Shown here one piece after another: positions 8,861-17,241 of a stretch of DNA of 64,000 nucleotides; within the stretch, counting starts at the first letter, position 1, and each line of letters opens with the position of its first letter. Source of the stretch: Fulvivirga ulvae (lineage in GTDB: Bacteria; Bacteroidota; Bacteroidia; Cytophagales; Cyclobacteriaceae); the NCBI RefSeq assembly GCF_021389975.1, contig NZ_CP089981.1:3063501-3127500 (forward strand). Direction: 5' to 3'. The translations under genes were made by a program, and so were the position numbers. The notes beneath the pieces are model-generated. The model was not told where the DNA came from, did not search any database, and saw only the letters and a program-made list of their open reading frames with translations.

Positions 8861-9904
8861 ATGAAGTCCACCATCCTTTTATTTCTAATGGTATTCGTTG
8901 CAGGCCTGTCAAATGCGCAGAACCTGGACAAGCAAAAAACAAAAGTAACTTACACTCAATTACCGTTGAAGCCGCTTCCGGAAGAAATCACTCAGTATTA
9001 TGTAGAAACAGACCTGGGTTATATCTATAGTGGCGACAGCAAGACCGAAACCCTGAATAAAATAGGGTCGGCGGCAAACATTGGTCATTTGGAAAAGACC
9101 ACTGATCAGGGAGCGAAACTATTGGTCCGTTTGGAGACCTATTATAAAAGTGAAGTAAATTTTGAGACAGTTGTGAAAAAAGAAAAAAGAGACGACAAGG
9201 AAGTTTCTGTTACTTATCACTATCTCACTTTTGAATATAAGTATCCACTGTATTTTGAGCTGACCCTTCCCGGGGAAGTTGATAAATTCTATTCTGAGTT
9301 TTCAAATAACTCAAATCAGATGTCAAGATATAAAAGTAGTGAGTACAGAACCTCTTCAGAGCTTAGCAAGTGGTGGAACTCAAATTACAAGTCTGTACAA
9401 GGTAAGTTAAGAACGGACCTGTTAAATAAAAACGTAAGTGACCTGAGATTTACCCTTGATAAATTTTTCTCCTATAGGACGAATACCTTATATACAGAAT
9501 TTCTGACAGTGAAGAAATTCAAATCATTTGAGTATGATGATATCGATGAAGCCTGGGGAAAAGCAAAATTGGCTTTAGAAGAAATATCTGAGAACGATAT
9601 AGTGTTTAGCGATGCGTTTAATGCTAAAATGGAAGAAGCCATTGTGATCTGGAAAAAAGCCATTGCCGAAAGTGATCTGGAGAGCAAAAAGACCAGAATT
9701 AACAAAAAAGTTACTGAGGCGCTGTATAACAATATTTTCCTGGCTTATGCCATGATGTCGGATTTTGAGAAAGCAGAGCAGGTAAAAGCTATGGCTGAGG
9801 AGAAAATAAATAAAAGGGCTATTGATAACTATGCTGAGTCTTTCCTTGAAGGACGTAAAGAGCGTTTTGAAATCAATGCAGGACGTATTCCTAACTCAAT
9901 CTAA
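8861..9904 (+). CDS. Secreted protein of unknown function
   Basis: A 347-residue protein starting with a Sec signal peptide (hydrophobic TILLFLMVFVAGLSNA, cleavage before Q20). The mature part is rich in charged residues and aromatic-polar alternation in its first half (YHYLTFEYKYPLYFEL), then becomes mainly helical with repeated KA/EA segments. I recognise no family. The lipoprotein gene follows after 26 bp, so both are probably exported together to the periplasm or outer membrane. Confidence 0.75.
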   Translation: MKSTILLFLMVFVAGLSNAQNLDKQKTKVTYTQLPLKPLPEEITQYYVETDLGYIYSGDSKTETLNKIGSAANIGHLEKTTDQGAKLLVRLETYYKSEVNFETVVKKEKRDDKEVSVTYHYLTFEYKYPLYFELTLPGEVDKFYSEFSNNSNQMSRYKSSEYRTSSELSKWWNSNYKSVQGKLRTDLLNKNVSDLRFTLDKFFSYRTNTLYTEFLTVKKFKSFEYDDIDEAWGKAKLALEEISENDIVFSDAFNAKMEEAIVIWKKAIAESDLESKKTRINKKVTEALYNNIFLAYAMMSDFEKAEQVKAMAEEKINKRAIDNYAESFLEGRKERFEINAGRIPNSI

Positions 9905-9930
9905 TTGATGCATTTTGACTTTTTAATATA

Positions 9931-10377
9931 ATGAAATACTTATACTTATTTTTAGTTTTTATCGGACTTGCGGCATGTGGTTCTGACGAAGAAAAATTGC
10001 CCGAAAATGTAGTTGAAAGCTCTAACGGGTTGATAATTACGCTGGAATGGTCAACCGGAGGCTCTTCTACACAGGCTCAGGCAGATGCAGACCTGGACCT
10101 GTTTCTTTTAAAGGATAATGGCGAGGTAGATTCTTCGGAAGGTTCATCTTTTGAAACCGTCAGGATAGAGGATTTTTTTGCCGACGGAGATTACTATGTT
10201 GAAGTGGAATATTATGCCGGCTCGGCTGCTTTGGACTACTCACTTTACGTGAGCAGTGCAGGATCTTCGGAAAACAAGCTATACGAAAGTTCATTGTTAG
10301 CTTCAGATAAGGGACTTGTAGTTCGATATCTTAAGATCAACAAAGCAGGAGATACATATACTATCACTGATCTTTGA
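9931..10377 (+). CDS. Small lipoprotein, possible PPC-like beta domain
   Basis: A 148-residue lipoprotein: the N-terminus YLYLFLVFIGLAACGSDEE contains a lipobox LAAC with the lipidated cysteine at residue 17. The mature region is acidic and beta-rich, with the pattern ADADLDLFLLKDNG ... DGDYYVEVEYYAGSAALDYSLYV, which resembles bacterial pre-peptidase C-terminal-like beta domains. That similarity is only a pattern reading. It is likely co-transcribed with the secreted protein gene 26 bp upstream, and a hairpin terminator follows its stop. Confidence 0.75.
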   Translation: MKYLYLFLVFIGLAACGSDEEKLPENVVESSNGLIITLEWSTGGSSTQAQADADLDLFLLKDNGEVDSSEGSSFETVRIEDFFADGDYYVEVEYYAGSAALDYSLYVSSAGSSENKLYESSLLASDKGLVVRYLKINKAGDTYTITDL

Positions 10378-10400
10378 TAAGTAAGCATAATAGCATTTGG

Positions 10401-10432
10401 ATGCCGGGTGAAAGCCCGGTATTTATTTTTTA
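10401..10432 (+). terminator. Intrinsic terminator after the lipoprotein gene
   Basis: ATGCCGGG (10401-10408) pairs with CCCGGTAT (10415-10422), a stem of 8 bp with one wobble, followed by a T-rich run. It separates the lipoprotein gene from the convergent MmcQ/YjbR gene. Confidence 0.7.
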
Positions 10433-10743
10433 TTCACCACATCCTTATAGGCCGTATCCAGCGCATCCAGCAGCAATTCCCGGGGGACTTTGCCAAGCTC
10501 AAAGGTAGTCCAGCCCTGCAGGCCCCATTTGTTGGGCACGGGATATACAGCCTTCGCATCAAACTCACAAAACACCGATTGATCTACCTCATTTAGCTTA
10601 ATGTTCGCCGTATGGCTTGGTTCATGAAGCGTCGCAAAAATTCTCCTTTTTATGACCTTAAATGCAGCCCTGTCGAAGTGAGGGGCTTCTTCCGTACCGG
10701 GAAAAGCTAAAGCCATTTCCCTGAAAATATCTATTGTAACCAT
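10423..10743 (-). CDS. MmcQ/YjbR family protein
   Basis: A 106-residue protein with the features of the MmcQ/YjbR (CyaY-like fold) family: an N-terminal AFPGTEEAPHFDRAAFKV, central IFATLHEP, and C-terminal WTTFELGKVPRELLLDALDTAYKDVV. The family is widespread, has a DNA-binding-like fold and no settled function. The gene stands alone between convergent and divergent neighbours. Confidence 0.88.
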   Translation of the reverse strand: MVTIDIFREMALAFPGTEEAPHFDRAAFKVIKRRIFATLHEPSHTANIKLNEVDQSVFCEFDAKAVYPVPNKWGLQGWTTFELGKVPRELLLDALDTAYKDVVNKK

Positions 10744-10809
10744 ACACTCTTCAAGTTTAAAACTAAGATACTAAGCAGTATCGGGACATGCTTGGAAATT
10801 TACGACATG

Positions 10810-11547
10810 CTACAATTGATTGATCTTTTTAAAAGCAAATGAAGGAGCAATCCTGGAGAGCATGTAGAGTATTTTAACACCACCAATCTTGATTTCCTCT
10901 TTCCCTTTTTCCAGTTTACGCAACATTTCATCCACAGCCTTTTGAGGAGAAATCGCCATCTTTGGCGGGTCTCCCTGGTGCCATGGCGTATCCACTGCCG
11001 ACATCATGACTTCAAAAACCTTAACGGGTTCGGCCCTTAATTGATGCCTGAGTACCCGGGTAAAAGCATGTAAGGCAGACTTTGTTGCATTGTAAATAGG
11101 GTAAATGGCCCTGGGAGCGTAAATAAGCCCGGTCGTAATATTGATGATGGTTGCGTTCCTGTTTTTCATCAGCAAGGGCAAAAACAACTTGATGAGTACA
11201 ATAGGAGCAATGAAATTTGTTTGCACTTCGGTTTCGGTCTTTTCTATCATTTCTCCATCTGCCAAAAAGTTTGTTTTGTGTACAGTAGCTGCATTATTGA
11301 TCAATATATTGCAGGAAGAATGATTATTTGCCACCCAGTTGTACAACCCCTGTCTTTGGATTGGATCGGAGAGGTCACACGGATAGACCTGAACGGCGGG
11401 CATTTCTTTTTTTACAAGCTCAAGCTTCTCCACTGAGCGGCCACATATCAATACCGTATTACCATTTTCGTGAAGCCTTCTGGTAAGTTCAAGGCCAATG
11501 CCGGAGCTGCCCCCGGTAATCAGAATAGTGTTATTCTTTAATTTCAT
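10810..11547 (-). CDS. Short-chain dehydrogenase/reductase (DltE-like)
   Basis: A 245-residue classical SDR. The N-terminal nucleotide-binding motif is ITGGSSGIG, the structural motif is NNAATVH, and the active site is YNATK, preceded by a Thr-rich strand NITTG where the usual catalytic Ser is. The C-terminal segment ends in a short hydrophobic tail. The substrate is unknown. It resembles the SDR at 15200 in both layout and length, but is not linked to the same operators. It is transcribed alone. Confidence 0.88.
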   Translation of the reverse strand: MKLKNNTILITGGSSGIGLELTRRLHENGNTVLICGRSVEKLELVKKEMPAVQVYPCDLSDPIQRQGLYNWVANNHSSCNILINNAATVHKTNFLADGEMIEKTETEVQTNFIAPIVLIKLFLPLLMKNRNATIINITTGLIYAPRAIYPIYNATKSALHAFTRVLRHQLRAEPVKVFEVMMSAVDTPWHQGDPPKMAISPQKAVDEMLRKLEKGKEEIKIGGVKILYMLSRIAPSFAFKKINQL

Positions 11548-11969
11548 ATCGCTCTTTTTTCTTCAAAATAGAGCATGAAATACACCAATGTCATTAACCT
11601 GTGTTAACACAACCAAAAAATATGGAAGTCTTAGTGATTTGTGTAAAAAGCGACATTCATTGGTGAGATTATGATAAGCTGACCCAACCAGTAGCGAACC
11701 GAACTAAGTGGCAGCTTTACTAAACTTCCGAAAGTTTGGTAAAACCTATTGCAAGATTTCTTCCTTTCAGGACTGGAATTGCAAGTACTTACACGTTGAA
11801 AAACTGAAGACTAAAAGCTTTTCTTAAATCCGGAAGCATTAGTTTTTATAATTCTATAGATCGGAGTCCATGAACATTGCAAGTTAGATAAGGTTTGAGG
11901 GTCGTCCTAAGCCACCTATGTTCCTGCTGACGGTCGAAACTTTTGTCTGAAGCCGTAAGAAAGGATATT
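11548..11969. other. Intergenic region with a small palindromic repeat
   Basis: No gene is seen. Positions 11716-11744 carry an imperfect palindrome, TTTACTAAACTT, four bases, then AAGTTTGGTAAA, which recurs at 17527-17554. Such REP-like hairpins are probably dispersed in the genome. Confidence 0.5.
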
Positions 11970-12557
11970 CTAAGTGGCATGCGCCATACCCATCTTCCTC
12001 CGAACCCGGCTTAGTGCTACCGGCGTAATGCCCAGGTAGGAGGCTATCATGTGCTGCCTCACTCGGTCGGAAAGGTCGGGGTATTCTTTCAGAAAGGAAC
12101 GATAGCGAGCTTCTGCATCAAGTAAAAGGAACTCCCTTTCACGATTTTCTTTTTTTATAAAAGCTTTTTCCAAAATAGCCACAAGGAAAGTGCTCCAGCA
12201 GGGGTGTCCGGCTGAGAGGCTTTTCCATTGCTGAAAATCGAAAGTGATAATCTCTGAATCTTCGAGCGCTTCAATATTGAAATAAGAAGGCCTGTTTAGG
12301 GTCATGGCACTATAAGAGCTTAAAAACCTGCCTTCGGGGAAAAAACCCTTCGTAAACTCATTACCGTTATCGTCTACATAGTAATAACGGAATAAACCAT
12401 TGCCAATAAAGCCAAACTGACGCGGAACCTGTCCTTCACGAATAAAATGCTCTCCTCTAGTAACCGATAAGTTTCTCGCCATAACCAAAAGCTTTTCTTC
12501 CTGCTCCGGAGGCAGTTCTGTTAATGTACGGACGGTTTGGAGGAGAAGTTCTTTCAT
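11970..12557 (-). CDS. Crp/Fnr family transcriptional regulator
   Basis: A 195-residue regulator with an N-terminal cyclic-nucleotide-binding-like beta barrel (about residues 20-120, with GEHFIREGQVPRQFGFIGNG) and a C-terminal winged helix (about 145-190, YLGITPVALSRVRRKMG). It lacks the cysteine cluster of Fnr, and the phosphate-binding cassette typical of cAMP binding is not convincing, so the ligand is unknown. This short Bacteroidota type often controls a neighbouring stress or redox gene, but no target site is visible here. Confidence 0.85.
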   Translation of the reverse strand: MKELLLQTVRTLTELPPEQEEKLLVMARNLSVTRGEHFIREGQVPRQFGFIGNGLFRYYYVDDNGNEFTKGFFPEGRFLSSYSAMTLNRPSYFNIEALEDSEIITFDFQQWKSLSAGHPCWSTFLVAILEKAFIKKENREREFLLLDAEARYRSFLKEYPDLSDRVRQHMIASYLGITPVALSRVRRKMGMAHAT

Positions 12558-12709
12558 AAAATACTCGCTTGAGGAAAGATAACAAACTTTGGCTTAACCC
12601 TGAAATGCACCCTCTCAATCAGGCCGAAAATCGGTTCGTTGAAGCACCTGTTATGGTAAAGTTAGCTTGAGGCTTCTTTACAGGGATCAATAAAAAAGAA
12701 CCGTAAAAA

Positions 12710-12756
12710 TTTGTAACCATTCGGTTACATTTTTATATTTGTAACCAAATGGTTAC
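12710..12756 (+). promoter_or_regulatory. Bacteroidota-type promoter with twin ArsR operators
   Basis: A TTTG (12710-12713), 20 bases, then TATATTTG (12734-12741) match the Bacteroidota -33/-7 consensus TTTG/TAnnTTTG. Two perfect palindromes of the form GTAACC-N4-GGTTAC cover it: GTAACCATTCGGTTAC (12713-12728) and GTAACCAAATGGTTAC (12741-12756). They sit over the spacer and over the expected start site, an ideal place for autorepression by the ArsR protein encoded next. Their centres are 28 bp apart. Confidence 0.8.
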
Positions 12757-13117
12757 GAAAGGGATGAGAAGAGATGTATTTCAGGCAATTGCTGACCCCA
12801 CACGACGGGAGATAATAAATATACTGGCCCACAAACCGCTCAACTTGAATGCGGTCGCGGAGAAGTTTGATGTGAGTCGCCCGGCCATATCCAAACATGT
12901 CAAGATTTTGGAGGAATGTGGGTTGATCTCTATTAAGCGGCAAGGTAGGGAGCGATATTGTCAGGCACGGCTGGATAAGCTGAGTGAAGTCCACGAATGG
13001 ACGGAGAAATTTAAAATTTTCTGGACGCAGAAGCTGGATGCTTTGGAAAACTTTCTGGAACGTGAGGCCCATGGAGAACAGAAAGCAAAGACGAACTCAA
13101 AACGAAAATCAAAATAA
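12749..13117 (+). CDS. ArsR family winged-helix regulator
   Basis: A 122-residue ArsR/SmtB-type regulator. The helix-turn-helix is clear: AIADPTRREIINILAHKPLNLNAVAEKFDVSRPAISKHVKILEECGLI. It has no metal-binding cysteine motif; this subgroup, which precedes SRPBCC (AHSA1) genes, is common and its signal is unknown. The ATG at 12749 lies inside the second palindrome and would give a nearly leaderless message; an ATG at 12764 (starting MRRDVFQAIADP) is an equally good start. It forms an operon with the SRPBCC gene 2 bp downstream and probably the VOC gene. Confidence 0.88.
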   Translation: MVTKGMRRDVFQAIADPTRREIINILAHKPLNLNAVAEKFDVSRPAISKHVKILEECGLISIKRQGRERYCQARLDKLSEVHEWTEKFKIFWTQKLDALENFLEREAHGEQKAKTNSKRKSK

Positions 13118-13119
13118 TA

Positions 13120-14061
13120 ATGAATAGAGATCAGGGTAAAATAACAAAAAAGTCTGATGGCTTTCAGGTAAGGTTCGAAAGAGAGCTTAATTATAGCATA
13201 GATGCGGTTTGGGATGCCATAACCAACCCGGAAAAACTCAAAATATGGTTTACTGATTTTGAAATGGAGCTAACGGAAGGCGCTGATATCACCATTAAAT
13301 TCAGGGATGAAGCAGCAACGAAGACCTTTGGCAAAATAATTAAGGTAGAGCCGCCACGACGCTTCGAGTATACCTGGGAAGGAGAGCTGGCCGTATGGGA
13401 GCTGGAACCAATAGGTGATCACCGATGCAGACTGGTTCTCACTTACAGTAAATTGAGCAGTGAATACGCCATAAATGCACCGGCAGGATTTCACTCCCTG
13501 CTTGACAGACTGGAAGATATGTTGGGAGGAAACGATAAGTTCTACCCATTCGGAACTGAAGAGAATGACCCTGCGCACTTAAGAATTCAGGAAGCCTATG
13601 GCCGGATAGCCTATGATGATTTTCCTGAACTGAAAAGGTATAAGCCGGTGGTGATCGAACGGACTTACAATGCTCCTATAGATAGAGTCTGGAGCGCTAT
13701 CACTGACAAAGAAAAGATGAAGGAATGGTATTTTGACCTAGAGGACTTTAAACCTCAGGTGGGATTTAAGTTTCAATTTGAAGGAGGTACTGAAGAAAAG
13801 TGCTACCTGCATCTTTGTGAGGTTACTGAAGTAGTACCCGGCAAGAAACTACAGTATAGCTGGAAATACGACGGGTATGCGGGTAACTCCTTTGTGACCT
13901 TTGAACTCTTCGACCTCGAGGGCCAGACGAAGCTGAAACTTACGCATACTGGACTAGGAACCTTCCCCGAAAGCAATCCTGATCTTGCCAGAGAGAACTT
14001 TGTGGGTGGCTGGGAAGACATCATTGGCAGATCGCTGAAACAATATCTTGAAAATCTTTAA
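13120..14061 (+). CDS. Tandem SRPBCC (AHSA1-like) domain protein
   Basis: A 313-residue protein made of two SRPBCC/AHSA1 domains, residues about 10-150 and 165-310. Each begins with the signature of the family (ELNYSIDAVWDAITNPEKLKIWF; ERTYNAPIDRVWSAITDKEKMKEWY). The fold makes a hydrophobic pocket for a small molecule or lipid. The second domain is followed by GWEDIIGRSLKQYLE, usual for this family. Most homologues have one domain, so this is a duplication or fusion. It lies 2 bp behind the ArsR gene and is expected to be under its control. Confidence 0.87.
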   Translation: MNRDQGKITKKSDGFQVRFERELNYSIDAVWDAITNPEKLKIWFTDFEMELTEGADITIKFRDEAATKTFGKIIKVEPPRRFEYTWEGELAVWELEPIGDHRCRLVLTYSKLSSEYAINAPAGFHSLLDRLEDMLGGNDKFYPFGTEENDPAHLRIQEAYGRIAYDDFPELKRYKPVVIERTYNAPIDRVWSAITDKEKMKEWYFDLEDFKPQVGFKFQFEGGTEEKCYLHLCEVTEVVPGKKLQYSWKYDGYAGNSFVTFELFDLEGQTKLKLTHTGLGTFPESNPDLARENFVGGWEDIIGRSLKQYLENL

Positions 14062-14073
14062 ACATTATTGCTT

Positions 14074-14454
14074 ATGAAAATTGGAATGACCAGTGTTTTT
14101 GTAAATAATCCCATAGAAGCCTTTAAGTTCTATACTGAGATATTGGGCTTTGTGAAAATAATGTATATGCCCGAGCATTATCTGGCTATTGTGGCATCAG
14201 CTGAAGATCCGGAAGGAACTACATTGCTTCTTGAGCCCAACGATAGCCCGATAGCCCAAAACTACCAGACGGAACTTCGCAAAGCCGGGCTGCCGTGCAT
14301 CGTTTTTAAGACAGATGATATTCAGAACGAATACCAGCGCTTAAAGGAGTTAGGAGTGGCGTTTACAAAGGAGCCAACCAAAACAGAATGGGGAACGGAG
14401 GCCATATTTGACGATACTTGCGGCAATTATATTCAACTACATCAAATGCCCTGA
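14074..14454 (+). CDS. VOC (glyoxalase/bleomycin resistance) family protein
   Basis: A 126-residue vicinal-oxygen-chelate protein with two beta-alpha-beta-beta-beta units: MTSVFVNNPIEAFKFYTEILGF and later IVFKTDDIQNEYQRLKELGV ... FDDTCGNYIQLHQ. Members bind a metal and act on small toxic or antibiotic molecules; the substrate is not predictable. The start is the ATG at 14074, 12 bp behind the SRPBCC stop, so it is the third gene of the ArsR operon. Confidence 0.85.
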   Translation: MKIGMTSVFVNNPIEAFKFYTEILGFVKIMYMPEHYLAIVASAEDPEGTTLLLEPNDSPIAQNYQTELRKAGLPCIVFKTDDIQNEYQRLKELGVAFTKEPTKTEWGTEAIFDDTCGNYIQLHQMP

Positions 14455-14520
14455 AAGCATTAGGCAAATTATCTACCTCAATCGCTTTGTAACTTTATCA
14501 TAAGTTGATACGTTTGTCTG

Positions 14521-14542
14521 ATATATACCGATCGGTATATAT
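14521..14542. promoter_or_regulatory. TetR operator upstream of the TetR gene
   Basis: A perfect 22-bp palindrome whose core is TATACCGATCGGTATA, placed 22 bp before the TetR start codon. The same 16-bp core recurs perfectly at 15173-15188 before the SDR gene. Confidence 0.8.
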
Positions 14543-14564
14543 TAAGGATAAGTTTATTTAAGAA

Positions 14565-15155
14565 ATGTCAAAGACAGAGCGAACCAAGGCGCATATCATC
14601 GAAAAAACGGCCGGCATATTTAATACCAAGGGTTTTATCGGAACCAGTTTGAGTGATATGGAAAAGGCCACTGGTCTTACCAAGGGAAGTATCTACAATA
14701 ACTTCAAGAATAAAGATGCGGTGGCCCTGGCCGTATTTGACCACAACCTGCAATTGGCCAACAAACTTATTGAGTCTGAAATGGACAAATATAGTACAGC
14801 CAGGGAGCAGTTACTCGCTTATACAGAGGTTTATTTGGACAATGTGCTTCAACGTTCCTTCCCCCATGGCGGATGCCCCATGCTCAATACAGCAGTAGAA
14901 GCTGATGATACACACCCTGAGCTACGTGAGAGAGCGGCAGAGGCAATTATCGACTGGAAAAATAGAATTTCCTTTCTCATCCGAAAGGGAGTGTCAGATG
15001 GGGAATTCAGACAGTATATAAATGTAGAGCAGGCGGCACTTACCATTTTTGCTACGGTGGAGGGCGCTGTCATGATATCTAAAGTAACGGGCAAAGTCGA
15101 GTATCTGAACATGATCATGGGATCAGTCCGAAAAATGATCTACGACCTGGAATAA
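14565..15155 (+). CDS. TetR/AcrR family transcriptional regulator
   Basis: A 196-residue repressor. The N-terminal helix-turn-helix is typical: KAHIIEKTAGIFNTKGFIGTSLSDMEKATGLTKGSIYNNFKNKDAVALAVF. The C-terminal ligand domain contains PHGGCPMLNTAVEADDTHPELRER, a mark of the TetR_C_33/YxaF-like group that often responds to aromatic or acyl compounds. Two copies of the palindrome TATACCGATCGGTATA flank the gene, so it probably represses itself and the SDR-thiolase operon that follows. Confidence 0.9.
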   Translation: MSKTERTKAHIIEKTAGIFNTKGFIGTSLSDMEKATGLTKGSIYNNFKNKDAVALAVFDHNLQLANKLIESEMDKYSTAREQLLAYTEVYLDNVLQRSFPHGGCPMLNTAVEADDTHPELRERAAEAIIDWKNRISFLIRKGVSDGEFRQYINVEQAALTIFATVEGAVMISKVTGKVEYLNMIMGSVRKMIYDLE

Positions 15156-15172
15156 AAAATTTTAAACAAAAA

Positions 15173-15188
15173 TATACCGATCGGTATA
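15173..15188. promoter_or_regulatory. TetR operator upstream of the SDR-thiolase operon
   Basis: TATACCGATCGGTATA, a perfect 16-bp palindrome identical to the core of the site at 14521-14542. It ends 11 bp before the SDR start codon, where a bound repressor would block transcription. Confidence 0.8.
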
Positions 15189-15199
15189 AAATCATATTT

Positions 15200-15952
15200 A
15201 TGAAAACAACGAATAACACAGTGCTGATAACCGGCGGTAGCGCAGGGATCGGCTTCGAAATTGCCAAACTTTTTGTGTCTGGCGGGAATAAAGTAATTAT
15301 TACCGGAAGGAATAAGGAACGACTTGAGCAGGCATCAAAACAGCTTGACAATGTAGTAGCGATACCTTTTGATGTTACTGATGCACATCAGGTTGAGCAG
15401 CTCGTAAAAAGGCTTAATGATGAGTTTCCCGAACTTAATGTTGTGGTTAATAATGCAGGGAAAGCAGCTCTGCATAATTTGTCTGAAAGTACAAACAATT
15501 TTGAAATTGCCAGTGAGGAAATTCTCACCAACTACCTTTCTGTAATTAGGCTAAATGAGCAGTTGTTGCCTTTACTTAAAAGGCAAAAAGAGGCAGCTAT
15601 TGTAAACGTATCTTCGGTGGTTGCCTTTGCTCCTTCTGCCATAATGTCAACTTACGCTGCAAGTAAGTCGGCCCTGCATTCATACACCCAGTCACTGCGA
15701 CTAGCTCTATCCAGGGATACTTCTGTCAAAGTATTTGAACTGATGCCTCCTTTGGTCAATACAGATTTCTCCAAAGAAATAGGAGGTGAAAACGGTATTT
15801 CTCCTGAACTTGTAGCAGAGGATCTGCTGAATGCCTTTAAAAATGAGCAGTACGAAATACATGTGGGAGCTACTGCCCAGATCAGCGCGTTGAGCCGTAA
15901 ATCACCTCAGGAGGCCTTAATGGCGATGAATCAGTCATTTTTAAATAAATAA
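15200..15952 (+). CDS. Short-chain dehydrogenase/reductase
   Basis: A 250-residue classical SDR: cofactor motif ITGGSAGIG, NNAGKA, catalytic Ser in VNVSSVV and active site YAASK. It is separated from the thiolase by 3 bp and preceded by a TetR operator, so the two enzymes are induced together. A pair of this kind could reduce a 3-ketoacyl or other lipid-derived carbonyl, but the substrate is an inference from context only. Confidence 0.88.
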   Translation: MKTTNNTVLITGGSAGIGFEIAKLFVSGGNKVIITGRNKERLEQASKQLDNVVAIPFDVTDAHQVEQLVKRLNDEFPELNVVVNNAGKAALHNLSESTNNFEIASEEILTNYLSVIRLNEQLLPLLKRQKEAAIVNVSSVVAFAPSAIMSTYAASKSALHSYTQSLRLALSRDTSVKVFELMPPLVNTDFSKEIGGENGISPELVAEDLLNAFKNEQYEIHVGATAQISALSRKSPQEALMAMNQSFLNK

Positions 15953-15955
15953 AAT

Positions 15956-17236
15956 ATGCTAATACATAAAGAACCCCGAAAAGTAGCTGTTGTCGGGTAT
16001 AACCGGATACCCTTTGCCCGGCACAATACTGCTTATGCACATGTTGGCAACATAGAGATGATGACAGCCTCACTGGAAGGCCTGATCAATAAATATGAGC
16101 TCCAGGGCCAGCGGTTGGGAGAAGTGGCCGGTGGAGCTGTAATCAAGCATACCCGTGAGTTTAACCTGATGCGCGAGAGTGTAATGGGTACATCACTTGA
16201 CCCGGCTACACCTGCATGCGATATACAGCAGGCATGTGCTACCGGAATGGAAGCCGCCATTTATATAGCCAATAAAATAGCCCTGGGACAGATTGATGTG
16301 GGCATTGCCGGAGGTGTGGACTCAGCCAGTAATGTCCCCGTAGTGGTCAGCGAACCTTTGCGTAAAATATTGCTTGAAGCACGTAAAGCAAAGTCTTTTG
16401 GCGGTAAGCTGAAGCAATTTCTGAAAATTCGGCCAAAGCATCTGGTGCCTGTTGCGCCAGGCATCGATGAGAGACGCTCCAAATTGTCCATGGGGGGCCA
16501 TACAGAAATTTCTGCAAAGCACTATGATATAAGCCGGGAAGACCAGGACAAATTTGCGCTGGAGAGCCACCAAAAGATGGCGAAAGCTTACGATGAAGGT
16601 TTTTTCAATGATATGCTCACTCCTTACCTGGGCCTGGATCACGACAATAACATGAGAAGGGACACCAGCATGGAGAAGCTGGCACGTTTAAAGCCTGCAT
16701 TTGATCCGCTCAACGGTACACTTACTGCCGGAAATTCAACACCATTCTCCGATGGTGCTTCATGCGTTTTGCTTGCCAGCGAGCAGTGGGCAAAGGAGCA
16801 CAACTTGCCTGTATTGGCATATATTTCATTTGCGGAAGTGGCAGCCATTGAATTTGTCAATGAGCGGCATAACCTGTTGATGGCTCCCGTACATGCGGCC
16901 ACCAGGATGCTGCAAAAGGCGAATTTAAACCTCCAGGATTTTGACTTCTATGAAATCCACGAAGCGTTTGCCGCACAGGTATTGACCACCCTCAAAATAT
17001 GGGAAAGTCCAGAATTCATGAAGAAGTTTGGCTATGACAAACCTTTGGGAAGCATTGACAGAAACAAGCTAAACACGAAAGGAAGCAGCCTCGCTGCTGC
17101 GCATCCCTTTGCTGCTACCGGAGGCCGGTTAATAGCTACCATGGCCAAACTGCTGAACCAAAAAGGCTCAGGCCGCGGCTTTATCTCCGTTTGTGCCTCC
17201 GGAGGTCAGGGAGTGACTATGATTATGGAGAAGTAA
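15956..17236 (+). CDS. Thiolase family acetyl-CoA acyltransferase
   Basis: A 426-residue thiolase. The nucleophilic cysteine is C94 in QQACATGMEAA, the catalytic histidines lie in YEIHEAFAAQ (near 335) and AAAHPFAATGGR, and the second cysteine is C413 in SVCASGGQG. The length and the long insertion resemble FadI-type 3-ketoacyl-CoA thiolases. It is the last gene of the TetR-controlled operon and probably works in fatty acid breakdown or in making a 3-ketoacyl product with the SDR. No multifunctional FadJ partner is present. Confidence 0.9.
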   Translation: MLIHKEPRKVAVVGYNRIPFARHNTAYAHVGNIEMMTASLEGLINKYELQGQRLGEVAGGAVIKHTREFNLMRESVMGTSLDPATPACDIQQACATGMEAAIYIANKIALGQIDVGIAGGVDSASNVPVVVSEPLRKILLEARKAKSFGGKLKQFLKIRPKHLVPVAPGIDERRSKLSMGGHTEISAKHYDISREDQDKFALESHQKMAKAYDEGFFNDMLTPYLGLDHDNNMRRDTSMEKLARLKPAFDPLNGTLTAGNSTPFSDGASCVLLASEQWAKEHNLPVLAYISFAEVAAIEFVNERHNLLMAPVHAATRMLQKANLNLQDFDFYEIHEAFAAQVLTTLKIWESPEFMKKFGYDKPLGSIDRNKLNTKGSSLAAAHPFAATGGRLIATMAKLLNQKGSGRGFISVCASGGQGVTMIMEK

Positions 17237-17241
17237 AATAA

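Noticed and set aside
14568..15351. Open frames on the minus strand across the TetR and SDR genes
   Set aside because: They run opposite to well-recognised genes and have no similarity to any family I know.
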